From: Bacteroidota bacterium
GTDB lineage: Bacteria > Bacteroidota > Ignavibacteria > Tepidaquicellales > Tepidaquicellaceae
Direction of reading: 5' to 3'
DNA: 64,000 bases
Assembly (NCBI GenBank): GCA_018266835.1
Contig: JAFDZP010000002.1
Location: 262,419-326,418 of the forward strand
Shown: positions 37,145-46,500 of the stretch, one piece after another
How positions within the stretch are numbered: the first letter of the stretch is position 1
Layout: every line of letters begins with the position of its first letter
Notes under the pieces: generated by a model
What the model saw: only the letters and a program-made list of their open reading frames with translations
Databases searched by the model: none
What the model was told of the DNA's origin: nothing
Program-made: the position numbers and the translations under genes

Positions 37145-37674
37145 TTTACTAATTCCTCCCTTAAAATTTTTCTTGCTTTATGTAAGTGGGCTTTTGATGT
37201 CCCTTCTTCTATATTAAGCATTTGCGAGATTTCTTTGTGTTTGTAACCTTCTATTTCAAATAAAATAAAAATCAGTTTTGCCTGTGAGGGAAGCTTCTGA
37301 ATGGCTTTCTCCATATCAAGCGAGAAGTCATCATTTGTGTAAGCAATCATTAATGAATTATTAAAGCTTTCACCAATTTTTTTCTCGTAGTTTTTATCCG
37401 TGCGAAGCTTCATCAGAAAGCAGTTAATGCATATCCTGTGAAGCCAAGAATAAAAAGCCGAGTCACCTTTAAAAGAACTGATGCTTTCCCACACCTTTAT
37501 AAATACATCCTGCGTCAGATCATCTGCAATATCATTACTTCCGCACATACGCAGAGCTAAAGAATAAATACGCCCTGAATATTTATCGTATAATGTTTTG
37601 AATGCTGTCGTACTGCCCTGCTTGCATTCGTTTATTAATTCTGTATCGGAAATATTATCTGTGATATTTGCCAA
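37141..37674 (-). CDS. ECF-type RNA polymerase sigma factor (module 2)
   Basis: A 177-residue group 4 sigma factor. Region 2 shows LALRMCGSNDIADDLTQDVF and FYSWLHRICINCFLMKL; region 4 shows EGYKHKEISQMLNIEEGTSKAHLHKAR with the usual helix-turn-helix. The stop overlaps the start of the FecR-type anti-sigma gene (4 bases), typical of a sigma/anti-sigma pair. A terminator-like hairpin lies 20 bases before its start codon. Confidence 0.95.
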   Translation of the reverse strand: MANITDNISDTELINECKQGSTTAFKTLYDKYSGRIYSLALRMCGSNDIADDLTQDVFIKVWESISSFKGDSAFYSWLHRICINCFLMKLRTDKNYEKKIGESFNNSLMIAYTNDDFSLDMEKAIQKLPSQAKLIFILFEIEGYKHKEISQMLNIEEGTSKAHLHKARKILREELVK

Positions 37675-37693
37675 AGACGCGGTGTAAATTAAA

Positions 37694-37730
37694 ATGCTGC
37701 ATCACCGAGTTTATTAGTAAGATGCAGCAT
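37694..37730 (-). promoter_or_regulatory. Leader hairpin before the module 2 sigma gene
   Basis: ATGCTGCATC (37694-37703) and GATGCAGCAT (37721-37730) form a perfect 10-bp stem. On the minus strand it is followed by TTTTAATTT and then the sigma start codon 20 bases on. It may be an attenuator or the end of an upstream transcript. Confidence 0.5.
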
Positions 37731-37822
37731 AAAGGAAAAAGGTTTACTAGAAATGAAAAATATATTTAATTAAACGGAAGAGAATTCCATTTGTTACAAT
37801 ATATTTTTAAATCAGACTTCTC

Positions 37823-37846
37823 CTTGCGAAACCCTTGTTTCGCAAG
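37823..37846. repeat. Perfect hairpin repeat CTTGCGAAAC/GTTTCGCAAG
   Basis: Ten base pairs with a 4-base loop, without a T tract. It adjoins the terminator at 37851 and has the same design as the hairpin at 40871-40894. Confidence 0.6.
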
Positions 37847-37850
37847 CTAA

Positions 37851-37876
37851 AATGCCCAAACAGGGGTTTGGGCATT
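37851..37876 (-). terminator. Terminator after the acyl-CoA carboxylase gene
   Basis: AATGCCCAAAC (37851-37861) and GTTTGGGCATT (37866-37876) form an 11-bp perfect stem with a 4-base loop, followed on the minus strand by a short T run. It starts about 33 bases past the stop. Confidence 0.75.
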
Positions 37877-37909
37877 AGATTAAAAAACTAAAAATATTTT
37901 AATATAAAA

Positions 37910-39460
37910 TTACAGCGGAATATTTCCGTGTTTCTTCTTAGGATTAGAATCTACCTTATTTTCAGCGATTTTGAAGTATTTTATAAGTTTTTTACGGGTA
38001 TCTTTAGGTTCAATTATATCGTCAACAAATCCTCTTTCAGCAGCAAGGTAAGGATTAGCAAATTTTTCCGTGTACTCGGCGACTTTTTCATCTAAAGCTT
38101 TTACTTTATCTGAAGCCGCATCTATTTCTTTTTTAAAAATAATTTCAGCAGCGCCTTTTGCACCCATTACTGCAATCTCTGCTGTCGGCCATGCTAAGTT
38201 GATATCACCGCGAACGTGCTTTGAGTTCATAACGTCATAAGCCCCGCCGTATGCCTTTCGGACAATAACTGTAAGCTTTGGTACCGTTGCTTCGCAGAAT
38301 GCATAAAGCAATTTTGCACCGTGGCGGATAACACCTCTCCATTCCTGGTCAGTGCCGGGTAAAAATCCCGGTACATCTTCAAATACAAGAAGAGGAATAT
38401 TAAATGCATCGCAGAAGCGGACAAATCTTGCGCCTTTAATAGACGAGTTCAAATCAAGCACACCTGCTAAAACCAATGGCTGGTTAGCAACAACACCAAT
38501 TGAACGTCCTCCGATTCTTGCAAAACCGACTATAATATTTTCAGCATATTCTTTATGTACTTCATAGAAGCTGTCCTCATCCACGACTTTTTCAATCAGC
38601 TCTTTCATATCATATGGCTTGTTAACGTTATCAGGCAAGAAAGTATTCAGCTCCGGAATTTCGTTATCTATCGGTCCGTCATAATTATAAACCGGAGCGT
38701 TATCCATATTGTTAGACGGAATATAAGAGATAAGTTTTCTTATGCTTTGGAAACATTCAACTTCATTTTCACAGGTAAAATGACTTACACCTGATTTCAC
38801 AGCATGCGTTGCTGCGCCGCCAAGTTCATCAAATGTAACATCTTCATTGGTAACAGTCTTAACTACATTAGGACCTGTAACAAACATATATGAGATTTTA
38901 TCTACCATGTAAACAAAATCCGTTATAGCAGGAGAGTAAACTGCGCCGCCTGCGCAAGGACCTACTATGGCAGAAATCTGCGGAACAACTCCGCTTGATA
39001 AAGTATTGCGTAAAAATATATCAGCATATCCGCCGAGAGATATAACACCTTCTTGAATACGCGCGCCGCCGCTATCGTTAATACCGATAATAGGAGCACC
39101 CATTTTCATAGCAAAGTCCATTATCTTGCAGATCTTTTTTGCATAATATTCTGAAAGTGAACCACCGAGGATTGTAAAGTCCTGAGAGAAAACACATACA
39201 AGTCTTCCGTCAATTGTACCTGTACCTGTAATAACTCCGTCAGTGAAATATCTTTGCTCCTGAAGTTCAAAATCGTAGGATTGATGTTTTATAAACATAT
39301 CAGTCTCTTCAAAGGAATCTTTATCCAGTAATAAATCAATGCGTTCGCGTGCAGTTAGCTTCCCTCTTTTATGCTGCTGGTCAATTCTTTTCTGTCCGCC
39401 GCCAAGCATTGCTTCGGCACGTTTCTTTTTTAAGTCGTCTATTTTTTGCTGGTTGTTCAT
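37910..39460 (-). CDS. Acyl-CoA (propionyl-/methylmalonyl-CoA type) carboxylase, carboxyltransferase subunit
   Basis: A 516-residue biotin-dependent carboxyltransferase that moves the carboxyl group between biotin and an acyl-CoA. Typical stretches are [75 protein letters not shown] and the KKHGNIPL end usual in propionyl-CoA carboxylase beta/methylmalonyl-CoA decarboxylase alpha proteins. The biotin carboxylase and carrier subunits are not nearby. The B12-binding mutase subunit at 60453 hints at a methylmalonyl-CoA route. Substrate choice cannot be fixed from sequence alone. Confidence 0.92.
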   Translation of the reverse strand: MNNQQKIDDLKKKRAEAMLGGGQKRIDQQHKRGKLTARERIDLLLDKDSFEETDMFIKHQSYDFELQEQRYFTDGVITGTGTIDGRLVCVFSQDFTILGGSLSEYYAKKICKIMDFAMKMGAPIIGINDSGGARIQEGVISLGGYADIFLRNTLSSGVVPQISAIVGPCAGGAVYSPAITDFVYMVDKISYMFVTGPNVVKTVTNEDVTFDELGGAATHAVKSGVSHFTCENEVECFQSIRKLISYIPSNNMDNAPVYNYDGPIDNEIPELNTFLPDNVNKPYDMKELIEKVVDEDSFYEVHKEYAENIIVGFARIGGRSIGVVANQPLVLAGVLDLNSSIKGARFVRFCDAFNIPLLVFEDVPGFLPGTDQEWRGVIRHGAKLLYAFCEATVPKLTVIVRKAYGGAYDVMNSKHVRGDINLAWPTAEIAVMGAKGAAEIIFKKEIDAASDKVKALDEKVAEYTEKFANPYLAAERGFVDDIIEPKDTRKKLIKYFKIAENKVDSNPKKKHGNIPL

Positions 39461-39495
39461 GAGTTTTGAATATTAACATTAATAAATAAATACAA

Positions 39496-40806
39496 CTAAA
39501 CCCTTTTAATATCTGCCCCTATAGATTTTAATTTTAAATCAATATTTTCATATCCCCTGTCTATATATACGGCTCCGTTGATAATAGATTCACCCTTTGC
39601 AATAATTGCCGCTACGAGATACGAAAATCCTGCGCGTAAATCAGGAACATTAATGTTTGCTCCATGCAATGGAGTTGGTCCCTTTATTACTGCGCTGTGT
39701 AAATAATTTGATGTTGAAAATCTGCATGGTGTTCCGCCGAGACATTGATTGAACAATTCAATATCGGCACCCATTTTTTTAAGCTCGTGAACATATCCGA
39801 ACCGCTGCTCATAAACCGTTTCGTGAACAATTGAAATACCCGTTGCCTGAGTCATGAGAATTACAAACGGCTGCTGCCAGTCAGTCATGAAGCCGGGATG
39901 GACGTTTGTTTCCAGAGCAATTGATTTGAACGGTCCGTCATAAAAAAATCTTACTCCGTTATCTTTCACTTCAAACTTTCCGCCTATGCGTCTAACGTTA
40001 TTGAGGAATGTAATTATATCTTCCTGTATTGCATTCTCTATAAAGATATCTCCTTTGGATGCAAGTCCGGCAGATGCAAAAGATGCAACCTGATTTCTAT
40101 CAGGAATAACTGTGTGCACTGCGCCTTCAAGTCTATCGACACCTTCAATAGTAATTCTCCTGTCAGTGCTGAGTTCAATAATTGCACCCATCTTCTGAAG
40201 AAATTTAATGAGGTCAATTATTTCAGGTTCGACTGCAGCATTTGTTAAAATTGTTCTGCCCTTTGCAAGAGTACTTGCAATGATAACGTTCTCTGTTGCA
40301 CCGACACTCGGATAATCTAAATGTATGTTAGCGCCTTTTAATCCGTCAGTCGTTAAATAATAATAGTCATCTTTTATATCTACTTTTGCTCCGAGCTTTT
40401 CAAGAGCATCGATATGAAAATTGACAGGGCGAGCGCCGATTTTACAGCCGCCGGGAATTGGTATTTCCGCTTTGCCCGTTCTGTTAAGCAATGGTCCCGC
40501 CATAAGAACTGCTATGCGTGTAAGATTTCCTAAATCTTTAGGAATTAAACTTGTTGTAAATTTTTCAGTGTGAATTTTTAAAGTGTCTTCGTGAATAGAA
40601 ATTTTTGCGCCTAAGTTTTCAACGATAGTTTTATTTATACTTAGATCACTTATCTTATTCGGAGAATTATGTAAAACAGTAGGTTTATCGGAGAGCATCG
40701 AAGCTACCATTAACTTCGGAGCTGCGTTTTTGGAACCGCTTACTTTTATATTACCGTGCAGAGGATTCCCACCCTGAACAATAAATTTTGAATTGGAATC
40801 TGACAT
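39496..40806 (-). CDS. murA: UDP-N-acetylglucosamine 1-carboxyvinyltransferase
   Basis: The first committed enzyme of peptidoglycan synthesis, adding enolpyruvate from PEP to UDP-GlcNAc in the cytoplasm. The protein has 436 residues. SGSKNAAPKLMVASML, the catalytic loop cysteine in PGGCKIGARP, and DLRAGFSYLVAA near the end are diagnostic. The Cys in the loop suggests the usual fosfomycin-sensitive form. It lies 35 bases upstream of the carboxylase gene on the same strand, so the two may share a transcript. Confidence 0.96.
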   Translation of the reverse strand: MSDSNSKFIVQGGNPLHGNIKVSGSKNAAPKLMVASMLSDKPTVLHNSPNKISDLSINKTIVENLGAKISIHEDTLKIHTEKFTTSLIPKDLGNLTRIAVLMAGPLLNRTGKAEIPIPGGCKIGARPVNFHIDALEKLGAKVDIKDDYYYLTTDGLKGANIHLDYPSVGATENVIIASTLAKGRTILTNAAVEPEIIDLIKFLQKMGAIIELSTDRRITIEGVDRLEGAVHTVIPDRNQVASFASAGLASKGDIFIENAIQEDIITFLNNVRRIGGKFEVKDNGVRFFYDGPFKSIALETNVHPGFMTDWQQPFVILMTQATGISIVHETVYEQRFGYVHELKKMGADIELFNQCLGGTPCRFSTSNYLHSAVIKGPTPLHGANINVPDLRAGFSYLVAAIIAKGESIINGAVYIDRGYENIDLKLKSIGADIKRV

Positions 40807-40854
40807 ATTTGAAAACTAATAATTTTAACGATGTGATATAAGTTAAAAATTATG

Positions 40855-40919
40855 TCCATTTTTGTATTCCGTTACGAAGCAGGAGCTTCGTAACCGGTAG
40901 AATGCGTTATAAAAATGGA
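40855..40919. repeat. 65-bp interrupted palindrome
   Basis: Outer arms TCCATTTTT (40855-40863) and AAAAATGGA (40911-40919); inner perfect 10-bp stem GTTACGAAGC (40871-40880) with GCTTCGTAAC (40885-40894) around AGGA. ATTC/GAAT pair between the two. It may be a small non-autonomous mobile element. Confidence 0.65.
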
Positions 40920-41151
40920 GGCACTATTTTATTGAAAAAACACATAGCGAAACTTACGCCCCCTCGTAAATTCTATGTTAAACTATTGAAAATACAAATT
41001 TGAACTTTTAGAAATTTTTATATGAATTTAAAGAATTCATATTTTCAATTTTGAAAACAAAACTTATCTAAAATAGTAATAATAAATTTTAATGTGAAAC
41101 TATGTTACCTTATCTGTAGTAATAGGGGAATTTTTTCAAAAGGAGCTTGAC

Positions 41152-41232
41152 ATGAAAACTTTCGTAACGAGGAGCGGGCGATGTGGAATTAAATTTTTAA
41201 AAAGCAGTTTTAAAGACCTGACAGGTTTTTAA
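41152..41232 (+). CDS. Possible 26-residue small protein
   Basis: An ATG with a strong ribosome binding site (AAAGGAG, 6 bases upstream) opens a frame of 26 codons (MKTFVTRSGRCGIKFLKSSF then KDLTGF) that stops inside the 29-bp palindrome. The peptide is basic and unlike anything I recognise. The good ribosome site is the only evidence; it may be chance or a gene fragment. Confidence 0.2.
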   Translation: MKTFVTRSGRCGIKFLKSSFKDLTGF

Positions 41233-41243
41233 TCCTGTCAGGT
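41215..41243 (+). repeat. 29-bp palindrome, copy 2
   Basis: GACCTGACAGG (41215-41225), loop TTTTTAAT, CCTGTCAGGT (41234-41243). It is the same as the terminator at 25679 but without a T run after it, so it is a repeat copy, not a working terminator on this strand. Confidence 0.75.
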
Positions 41244-41344
41244 TGATGAAATCAAAATCTCTTAAGAAGTTGAATCAAAAATTTAGAAGTGTTCCGGCTT
41301 TAACTTCAATTTAACTTGAAAGAAAGTAATCCTAATAAACAAAA

Positions 41345-41374
41345 GACCTGACAGGATTAAAAACCTGTCAGGTC
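41345..41374 (-). terminator. 29-bp palindrome, copy 3, ending the polysaccharide/accA transcript
   Basis: Read on the minus strand: GACCTGACAGG, loop TTTTTAAT, CCTGTCAGGTC, then TTTTGTTT. It lies about 30 bases past the accA stop, so it probably ends the long minus-strand operon. Confidence 0.8.
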
Positions 41375-41405
41375 TAAATGAAGTGAAAATTTCTTAGCAA
41401 TCTAT

Positions 41406-42359
41406 TTAATCTTTAAAAAATCCCATATCACCAAACTTCTTCACCCTGTTATCAAGCAGCTTATCTTTTTTAATTTTAGATACCTGCTCAATCTCTTCAA
41501 GCAAAGCAGTTTTTAAAATCTGCGCTGCCTGGTTGTGGTCTCGATGTGCCCCGCCTTCAGGTTCTTCAATTATTCTATCAATAATTTTTAAATCAAGCAT
41601 ATCCTGCGATGTGAGCTTTAATGATTCCGCTGCCTGCTCTTTAAAATCCCAGCTGCGCCATAAAATCTGCGAGCATGACTCAGGGGAAATTACTGAGTAC
41701 CAGCAATATTGAAGCATAAGAACTCTGTCACCAACTCCCATTCCCAAAGCACCGCCTGATGCACCTTCACCTATAATTACAACAATAATCGGTACCTGCA
41801 GCTTTGCCATTTCAAAAATATTTCTTGCAATAGCTTCTGCCTGTCCTCTTTCTTCTGCTTCTATTCCGGGGAATGCGCCGGGAGTATCAATTAAAGTAAT
41901 GACCGGTTTATTAAATTTTTCTGCAAGCTTCATTAATCGTAATGCTTTTCTGTAGCCTTCGGGGTTCGGCATTCCGAAATTTCTGTAAAGATTTGATTTT
42001 GTATCACGACCTTTTTGCTGTCCGATTATCATTACAGTCTGATCATTTAGAGAAGCAAATCCGCCTACCACAGCATTATCATCACCGAAGTGTCTGTCAC
42101 CGTGAAGCTCTACAAAATTATCAGTCATCAGATAAATATAATCTAAAGTATAAGGTCGTTCAGGATGGCGGGCAAGCTGAACAATCTGCCAAGGTGTAAG
42201 AGAACTGAATATTTTTTTTCTGGCTTCTTTCAATCTGACTTCAAGCTTGCTTATTTCAACGGATAAATCAAGTGTATCCGACATTTTGCGAAGTTCATCT
42301 ATTTTCTGCTCCATTTCAACAATGGGACGTTCAAACTCAAGCATGGTATTTGCAGGCAT
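41406..42359 (-). CDS. accA: Acetyl-CoA carboxylase carboxyltransferase subunit alpha
   Basis: One of two carboxyltransferase subunits making malonyl-CoA for fatty acid synthesis. The 317-residue protein starts [17 protein letters not shown] and shows [74 protein letters not shown] and [19 protein letters not shown], all typical of AccA. It starts only 14 bases after the last polysaccharide gene and so is probably co-transcribed with that operon. accD is not in the window. Confidence 0.97.
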   Translation of the reverse strand: MPANTMLEFERPIVEMEQKIDELRKMSDTLDLSVEISKLEVRLKEARKKIFSSLTPWQIVQLARHPERPYTLDYIYLMTDNFVELHGDRHFGDDNAVVGGFASLNDQTVMIIGQQKGRDTKSNLYRNFGMPNPEGYRKALRLMKLAEKFNKPVITLIDTPGAFPGIEAEERGQAEAIARNIFEMAKLQVPIIVVIIGEGASGGALGMGVGDRVLMLQYCWYSVISPESCSQILWRSWDFKEQAAESLKLTSQDMLDLKIIDRIIEEPEGGAHRDHNQAAQILKTALLEEIEQVSKIKKDKLLDNRVKKFGDMGFFKD

Positions 42360-42373
42360 ATATTTTAATTTTA

Positions 42374-44311
42374 TTAATTCTTAAAAATAGAAAAGAATGT
42401 TTTTAAAAGTATTTCAACATCCAGAGATATAGATTGATTCTTTGCGTAAAACAGATTGTAATTCAAAAGCTCTTCACCTGAAATATTTTCATAGTAATTT
42501 AACTGAACAAGTCCAGTTAATCCTTTTTTACCGACATAATCTTTAGTATGGTAGTTCATCCAGATAGGATTTCCTACAAATGAATATTTCCCCGTAAAGA
42601 CCTGAGGCAGAAGCAATAATTTTGAAACATATTTTGAAAGTCTAATTTTCAAAATATATTTTAAAATAAGAAGAACAGGATAAACCGTGAATAACAGTAT
42701 TACGGATAAAATAATATCAAACAATCTCTTTAAAAATATATTCAATTTATTGTTAATATTATATTCAATTTCTATTAAAGCCAGATTATCAAGGGCGTTC
42801 AGATTTAATTTGGATAATATAAGTTCTTTATCCGACGGTACAATTTTAAACTTTACATTTCTGTTTCTGAAAGACCACATAAGATTCAGAATTTCCAGAT
42901 TTGAGAAATTTGTTCCTGAAAATATTACTTCATCAATATTTTTAATCTGTATTATTTCTTCTAATTCATCTACTGTGTTTTTTACTGATAAATCCGAATA
43001 ATAAATCACATTATATTTCGAAATCAGGTTATCTTCAATATCGGATTGTAATCTGGAATCTGAAACAATGAGAAGATTTACTTTACTAAGCAAAATATTT
43101 TTAGATTTAAAAAAACCAACCAATCTTCCTACCAGTCTCCAACCGAGCAAACCCGCTACACTTAAGATTGTAGATGTTAAAATTACTTCTCTTGAAAACG
43201 CGTACTCTTTGAAGAAATATGTGATGGATGAATTAACGAAAAAACCGATTATGATTGCATAAAAAGTTTTCGTAAAAGAATAAACATTTTTCTTTAAATA
43301 AATTCCTTGAATGGTCAGAAGAAAAAGCCAAATCAATACATAGACTGAAATAATAAAGAAGTACTGCTGGTTAGGAAAAATATTGAAGCGCAGTTTAACA
43401 GAAATAATAGCAGCTACAAATAAGAATACAGCATCAATAACAGGAAGAGCAAGAAAAGATAAAATTCTGGTTAAGTATGAAATTCCTGAGCGGTAAAAAA
43501 TACCAAGCTGTAATATTCCTGAAAGAATACGGGAGTATCCTGTAAAATTTTTACGAACGAAGATACTCATTGCTCCGTAAAAATTATTTACATAGGAGAG
43601 ATTTGTTTTTTTGGTACTTTCCCCCTTGAAATGAATTGTAGTTACCTCGGGATAATAAAAAATCCTGTATCCTGCTTTTTTGATCCGATAACACAAATCC
43701 AGATCTTCACCGTACATAAAATAATCTTCATCGAAATATCCTACTTCATCCAGAACTTTTTTAGGAATAAACATAAATGCTCCGCAGATTGCATCTACTT
43801 CGTAAGTTTTATCATCGTCTAAATAAGTGAGATTGTATTTACCAAATGCTTTGCTTTTCGGGAAAAGTTTTGAGAGCCCAAGCATTCTTGGAATAGCAAC
43901 AGAAGGCACAGGAAAACTTCTGCGGCATGCAGAATCTAATTTCCCGTTAGTAAGAATTAATTTGGATGTGACTGCTCCCGTACCAGGATTTTTATTAAGG
44001 AAATCTATCATTTTATCAAATGTAGATTCTTCAAGAACTGTATCGGGATTAAGAATTAAAATATATTTTCCTGATGCCTGTTTAAGAGCAATATTGTTTG
44101 CTTTAGAGAAGCCGATGTTCTTTTCGTTCTCTATTACAATTGCATCAGGATATTTTTTTTTTACAAGTTCTGCGCTTTTATCAATTGAGTTATTATCTAC
44201 AACAAAAATTTCAATTTTGTATTTATCGGAGGCAGCTTTATAGATAGAGGATATACAATTATCAAGAAGATCCCTTACGTTGTAATTGACTATGATTATT
44301 GAAATATCCAT
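42374..44311 (-). CDS. GT2 glycosyltransferase fused to a degenerate phosphoglycosyltransferase domain
   Basis: A 645-residue membrane protein. Residues 1-235 are a rhamnosyltransferase-like GT2 domain ([46 protein letters not shown]). Several transmembrane helices follow (about 280-400), then a CoA-binding-like segment (410-500). Residues 524-645 resemble the ends of WbaP/WcaJ-type phosphoglycosyltransferases ([55 protein letters not shown]) but about 60 residues of the catalytic core are missing, including KFRSM and the Asp-Glu pair. It therefore probably works only as a glycosyltransferase, perhaps docking on the intact enzyme at 45063. It lies 20 bases after the mannosyltransferase-like gene. 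Confidence 0.85.
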   Translation of the reverse strand: MDISIIIVNYNVRDLLDNCISSIYKAASDKYKIEIFVVDNNSIDKSAELVKKKYPDAIVIENEKNIGFSKANNIALKQASGKYILILNPDTVLEESTFDKMIDFLNKNPGTGAVTSKLILTNGKLDSACRRSFPVPSVAIPRMLGLSKLFPKSKAFGKYNLTYLDDDKTYEVDAICGAFMFIPKKVLDEVGYFDEDYFMYGEDLDLCYRIKKAGYRIFYYPEVTTIHFKGESTKKTNLSYVNNFYGAMSIFVRKNFTGYSRILSGILQLGIFYRSGISYLTRILSFLALPVIDAVFLFVAAIISVKLRFNIFPNQQYFFIISVYVLIWLFLLTIQGIYLKKNVYSFTKTFYAIIIGFFVNSSITYFFKEYAFSREVILTSTILSVAGLLGWRLVGRLVGFFKSKNILLSKVNLLIVSDSRLQSDIEDNLISKYNVIYYSDLSVKNTVDELEEIIQIKNIDEVIFSGTNFSNLEILNLMWSFRNRNVKFKIVPSDKELILSKLNLNALDNLALIEIEYNINNKLNIFLKRLFDIILSVILLFTVYPVLLILKYILKIRLSKYVSKLLLLPQVFTGKYSFVGNPIWMNYHTKDYVGKKGLTGLVQLNYYENISGEELLNYNLFYAKNQSISLDVEILLKTFFSIFKN

Positions 44312-44331
44312 TGAAAGAATTTTGGGGAACG

Positions 44332-45054
44332 TTATAATTTACCTAACCAGGAACGAATTTTTAATTTCCATACCATGAAGTAAGCTTCGTATACAACCTT
44401 ACGTGACATTTTAGAGGAGCCTGCTCTTCTGTCAATAAAAATAATCGGTATTTCGGTAATCTTAAAATTATTAAGAGTATAGCGGAACTTCATTTCAATC
44501 TGAAACGAATATCCGTTTGAGCGGATGCTATCCAGATTAATTTGAGAGAGAGTTTCTACACGGTAACACATGAATCCGGCAGTAGTATCTCTTACTTTTA
44601 ATCCCGTTACTAACCTTGTGTAAATATTCGCATAATAACTCAGGAATAATCTTCCAATCGGCCAGTTTATAACTGATACACCATTTATATATCTGGAACC
44701 CACAACTAAATCATATCCTTCTTCTATTTTTTCAATAAATCGTGGAAGATATTTAGGGTCATGAGAGAAATCAGCATCCATTTCAAATACATAATCAAAA
44801 TTATTTGATATAGCATATTTGAAGCCGAAGACATAAGCTGTTCCAAGTCCGTTCTTTTTTTCCCTTTTTAAAATATAAACATTGTTGCTGGGAAAATCCT
44901 CTACAAGCTTAGCTGTTCCGTCAGGCGAGTTATCATCAACAACCAGAACATTATATTCATAATTTTCATCCGTGAATTTGAGAACTTCAGGTATGATGTT
45001 AAGAATATTTTCAGCCTCGTTGTAAGTCGGTATTATAACTAAAATCTTTTTCAC
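44332..45054 (-). CDS. Polyprenol monophosphomannose synthase-like GT2
   Basis: A 240-residue glycosyltransferase of the dolichyl-phosphate mannosyltransferase type, which moves a sugar from a GDP- or UDP-donor to polyprenyl phosphate at the inner membrane face. It shows VIIPTYNEAENI, VVDDNSPDGTA, the acidic DADFSHDP motif and GSRYINGVSVINWPIGR, all typical of the family, as is RDTTAGFMCYR. The C-terminal membrane domain of some homologues is absent. It sits between the initiating transferase and the GT2 fusion gene in the operon. Confidence 0.92.
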   Translation of the reverse strand: MKKILVIIPTYNEAENILNIIPEVLKFTDENYEYNVLVVDDNSPDGTAKLVEDFPSNNVYILKREKKNGLGTAYVFGFKYAISNNFDYVFEMDADFSHDPKYLPRFIEKIEEGYDLVVGSRYINGVSVINWPIGRLFLSYYANIYTRLVTGLKVRDTTAGFMCYRVETLSQINLDSIRSNGYSFQIEMKFRYTLNNFKITEIPIIFIDRRAGSSKMSRKVVYEAYFMVWKLKIRSWLGKL

Positions 45055-45062
45055 GAAAAAAT

Positions 45063-46439
45063 TTAATGACCTTTCATTAATAATACAACAATTATTGTAT
45101 TAATCATTATTTTAAAATCCAATTTAAGAGACATGTTTTCTATATAATAAAAATCATACTGCAGCTTTTCTTTTACATCTTCCAATGACGAATCGTATTT
45201 ATGCTTTATCTGTGCCCAGCCGGTTATTCCCGGTTTGACTGATAATCTTTTATAGTAATAAGGAATTTCATTTTTTAATTTACTGACAAAAAAAGGTCTT
45301 TCGGGTCTTGGTCCTACAATACTCATTTCATTCTTTAACACATTTACCAGCTGAGGAATTTCATCTATATACATCTTTCTAAGAATTTTTCCGATGCCCG
45401 TTATCCGTGGGTCATCCTCTCCTGACCATTCAGGACCATACTCTTCAGCATTTTGCACCATCGAGCGGAACTTATACATTGTAAATATTTTTTCATTTCT
45501 GCCCACTCTTTCCTGTTTATAAAAGACAGGTCCTTTAGTAGTAAGTTTAATCAAAATCATTGATAAAATCAGAAATGGTGAACACAGGACCAAAAGAAAA
45601 ACTGATAAAAAAATATCAAATATTCGTTTAAACAACTTTGAGCCTGCCGGCATTATCTCCGGCATTACTTCAATCAATGGCACACCATAAATCTGGTTTG
45701 TTCTTGCCATGCCGCTTACAATTTCGTACATGTCGGGCATAATCATCAGGTGCACATCATTGCCGGTGCAAAATTTTATAACATCTACCAGCTTTTCTTT
45801 TTGCGCAGGTTCAAGAGCAATAAGAATTTCAGAAATTTCCTTCTGTTTTATTGCTACGGAAATATTTTCAATAGAGTTTAAATATTTTTCATCAGAATCT
45901 TTTTCTAATGAAATGAATCCGGAAATTTTATATCCCAACTGCGGATATTTTGTAATCATCTCATACAAATTTTCTGCCTTCTCACCTTCACCAACTATCA
46001 AAGTATTTCTGAGCCCGATTCCCTTTTGAAGGAGATTTCTTTGGAAACCCCGGATAATTATTCTGCCCCCGCCCGTCATTAAAATTGTAAGAGCCCAGTA
46101 TATCAGGATAAGAAATCTTGAAATTATCGGTGCATTATTTATTGTATCATCGATAAATATAAGAAAGAATAAAATAAAACAGCCTATTGAAACTGATTTT
46201 ACAACTGAAGCAAACTCATCGAAACGTGAACGGACAAACCAATACTGGTAAAGTCCGGTAAATGAAAATATAATAAGCCAATATAAATATATAACTGCTA
46301 AAGGTACTAAAAACTGAACAGGGTTTGCGTAAGGTATCCATCCTGTTTCAACACGGATTAAGTAATATGCAATCCATGAAAGATTTATGAAAATAAAATC
46401 GGAAAAGAAAAGAAATATTTTTTCTAATGTTTTAGACAA
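45063..46439 (-). CDS. Initiating polyprenyl-phosphate glycosylphosphotransferase (WcaJ/WbaP type)
   Basis: The probable starter enzyme, transferring a sugar-1-phosphate to undecaprenyl phosphate. The 458-residue protein has four to five N-terminal transmembrane helices (1-125), a CoA-binding-like domain (140-240) and a complete catalytic domain from 269: FKRIFDIFLSV, GPVFYKQERVGRNEK, MYKFRSM, DDPRITGIG, the catalytic Asp359-Glu360 (YIDEIPQL), MSIVGPRPERP and PGITGWAQ. It lies 8 bases before the mannosyltransferase-like gene in the transcript. The sugar used is not evident. Confidence 0.94.
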   Translation of the reverse strand: MSKTLEKIFLFFSDFIFINLSWIAYYLIRVETGWIPYANPVQFLVPLAVIYLYWLIIFSFTGLYQYWFVRSRFDEFASVVKSVSIGCFILFFLIFIDDTINNAPIISRFLILIYWALTILMTGGGRIIIRGFQRNLLQKGIGLRNTLIVGEGEKAENLYEMITKYPQLGYKISGFISLEKDSDEKYLNSIENISVAIKQKEISEILIALEPAQKEKLVDVIKFCTGNDVHLMIMPDMYEIVSGMARTNQIYGVPLIEVMPEIMPAGSKLFKRIFDIFLSVFLLVLCSPFLILSMILIKLTTKGPVFYKQERVGRNEKIFTMYKFRSMVQNAEEYGPEWSGEDDPRITGIGKILRKMYIDEIPQLVNVLKNEMSIVGPRPERPFFVSKLKNEIPYYYKRLSVKPGITGWAQIKHKYDSSLEDVKEKLQYDFYYIENMSLKLDFKIMINTIIVVLLMKGH

Positions 46440-46500
46440 TAAATTGTGTTAATTCTTAATAAAATATAAAAATTTTACACACAATATCATTCATAAAATA

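Larger units (their letters stand above)
40807..41405. other. Repeat-rich intergenic region
   Basis: A 599-base gap between two minus-strand genes. It contains a 65-bp interrupted palindrome (40855-40919), a second nested hairpin (40942-40978, ACATAG/CTATGT with TTACG/CGTAA inside), a possible 26-codon frame (41152-41232) and two oppositely oriented copies of a 29-bp palindrome. Such a load of inverted repeats in one gap is not seen elsewhere in the window. Confidence 0.6.

Noticed and set aside
41000..41110. tRNA or riboswitch in the murA-accA gap
   Set aside because: No cloverleaf, no GTTCRA arm and no known riboswitch core could be found; the pairing seen is explained by simple palindromes.
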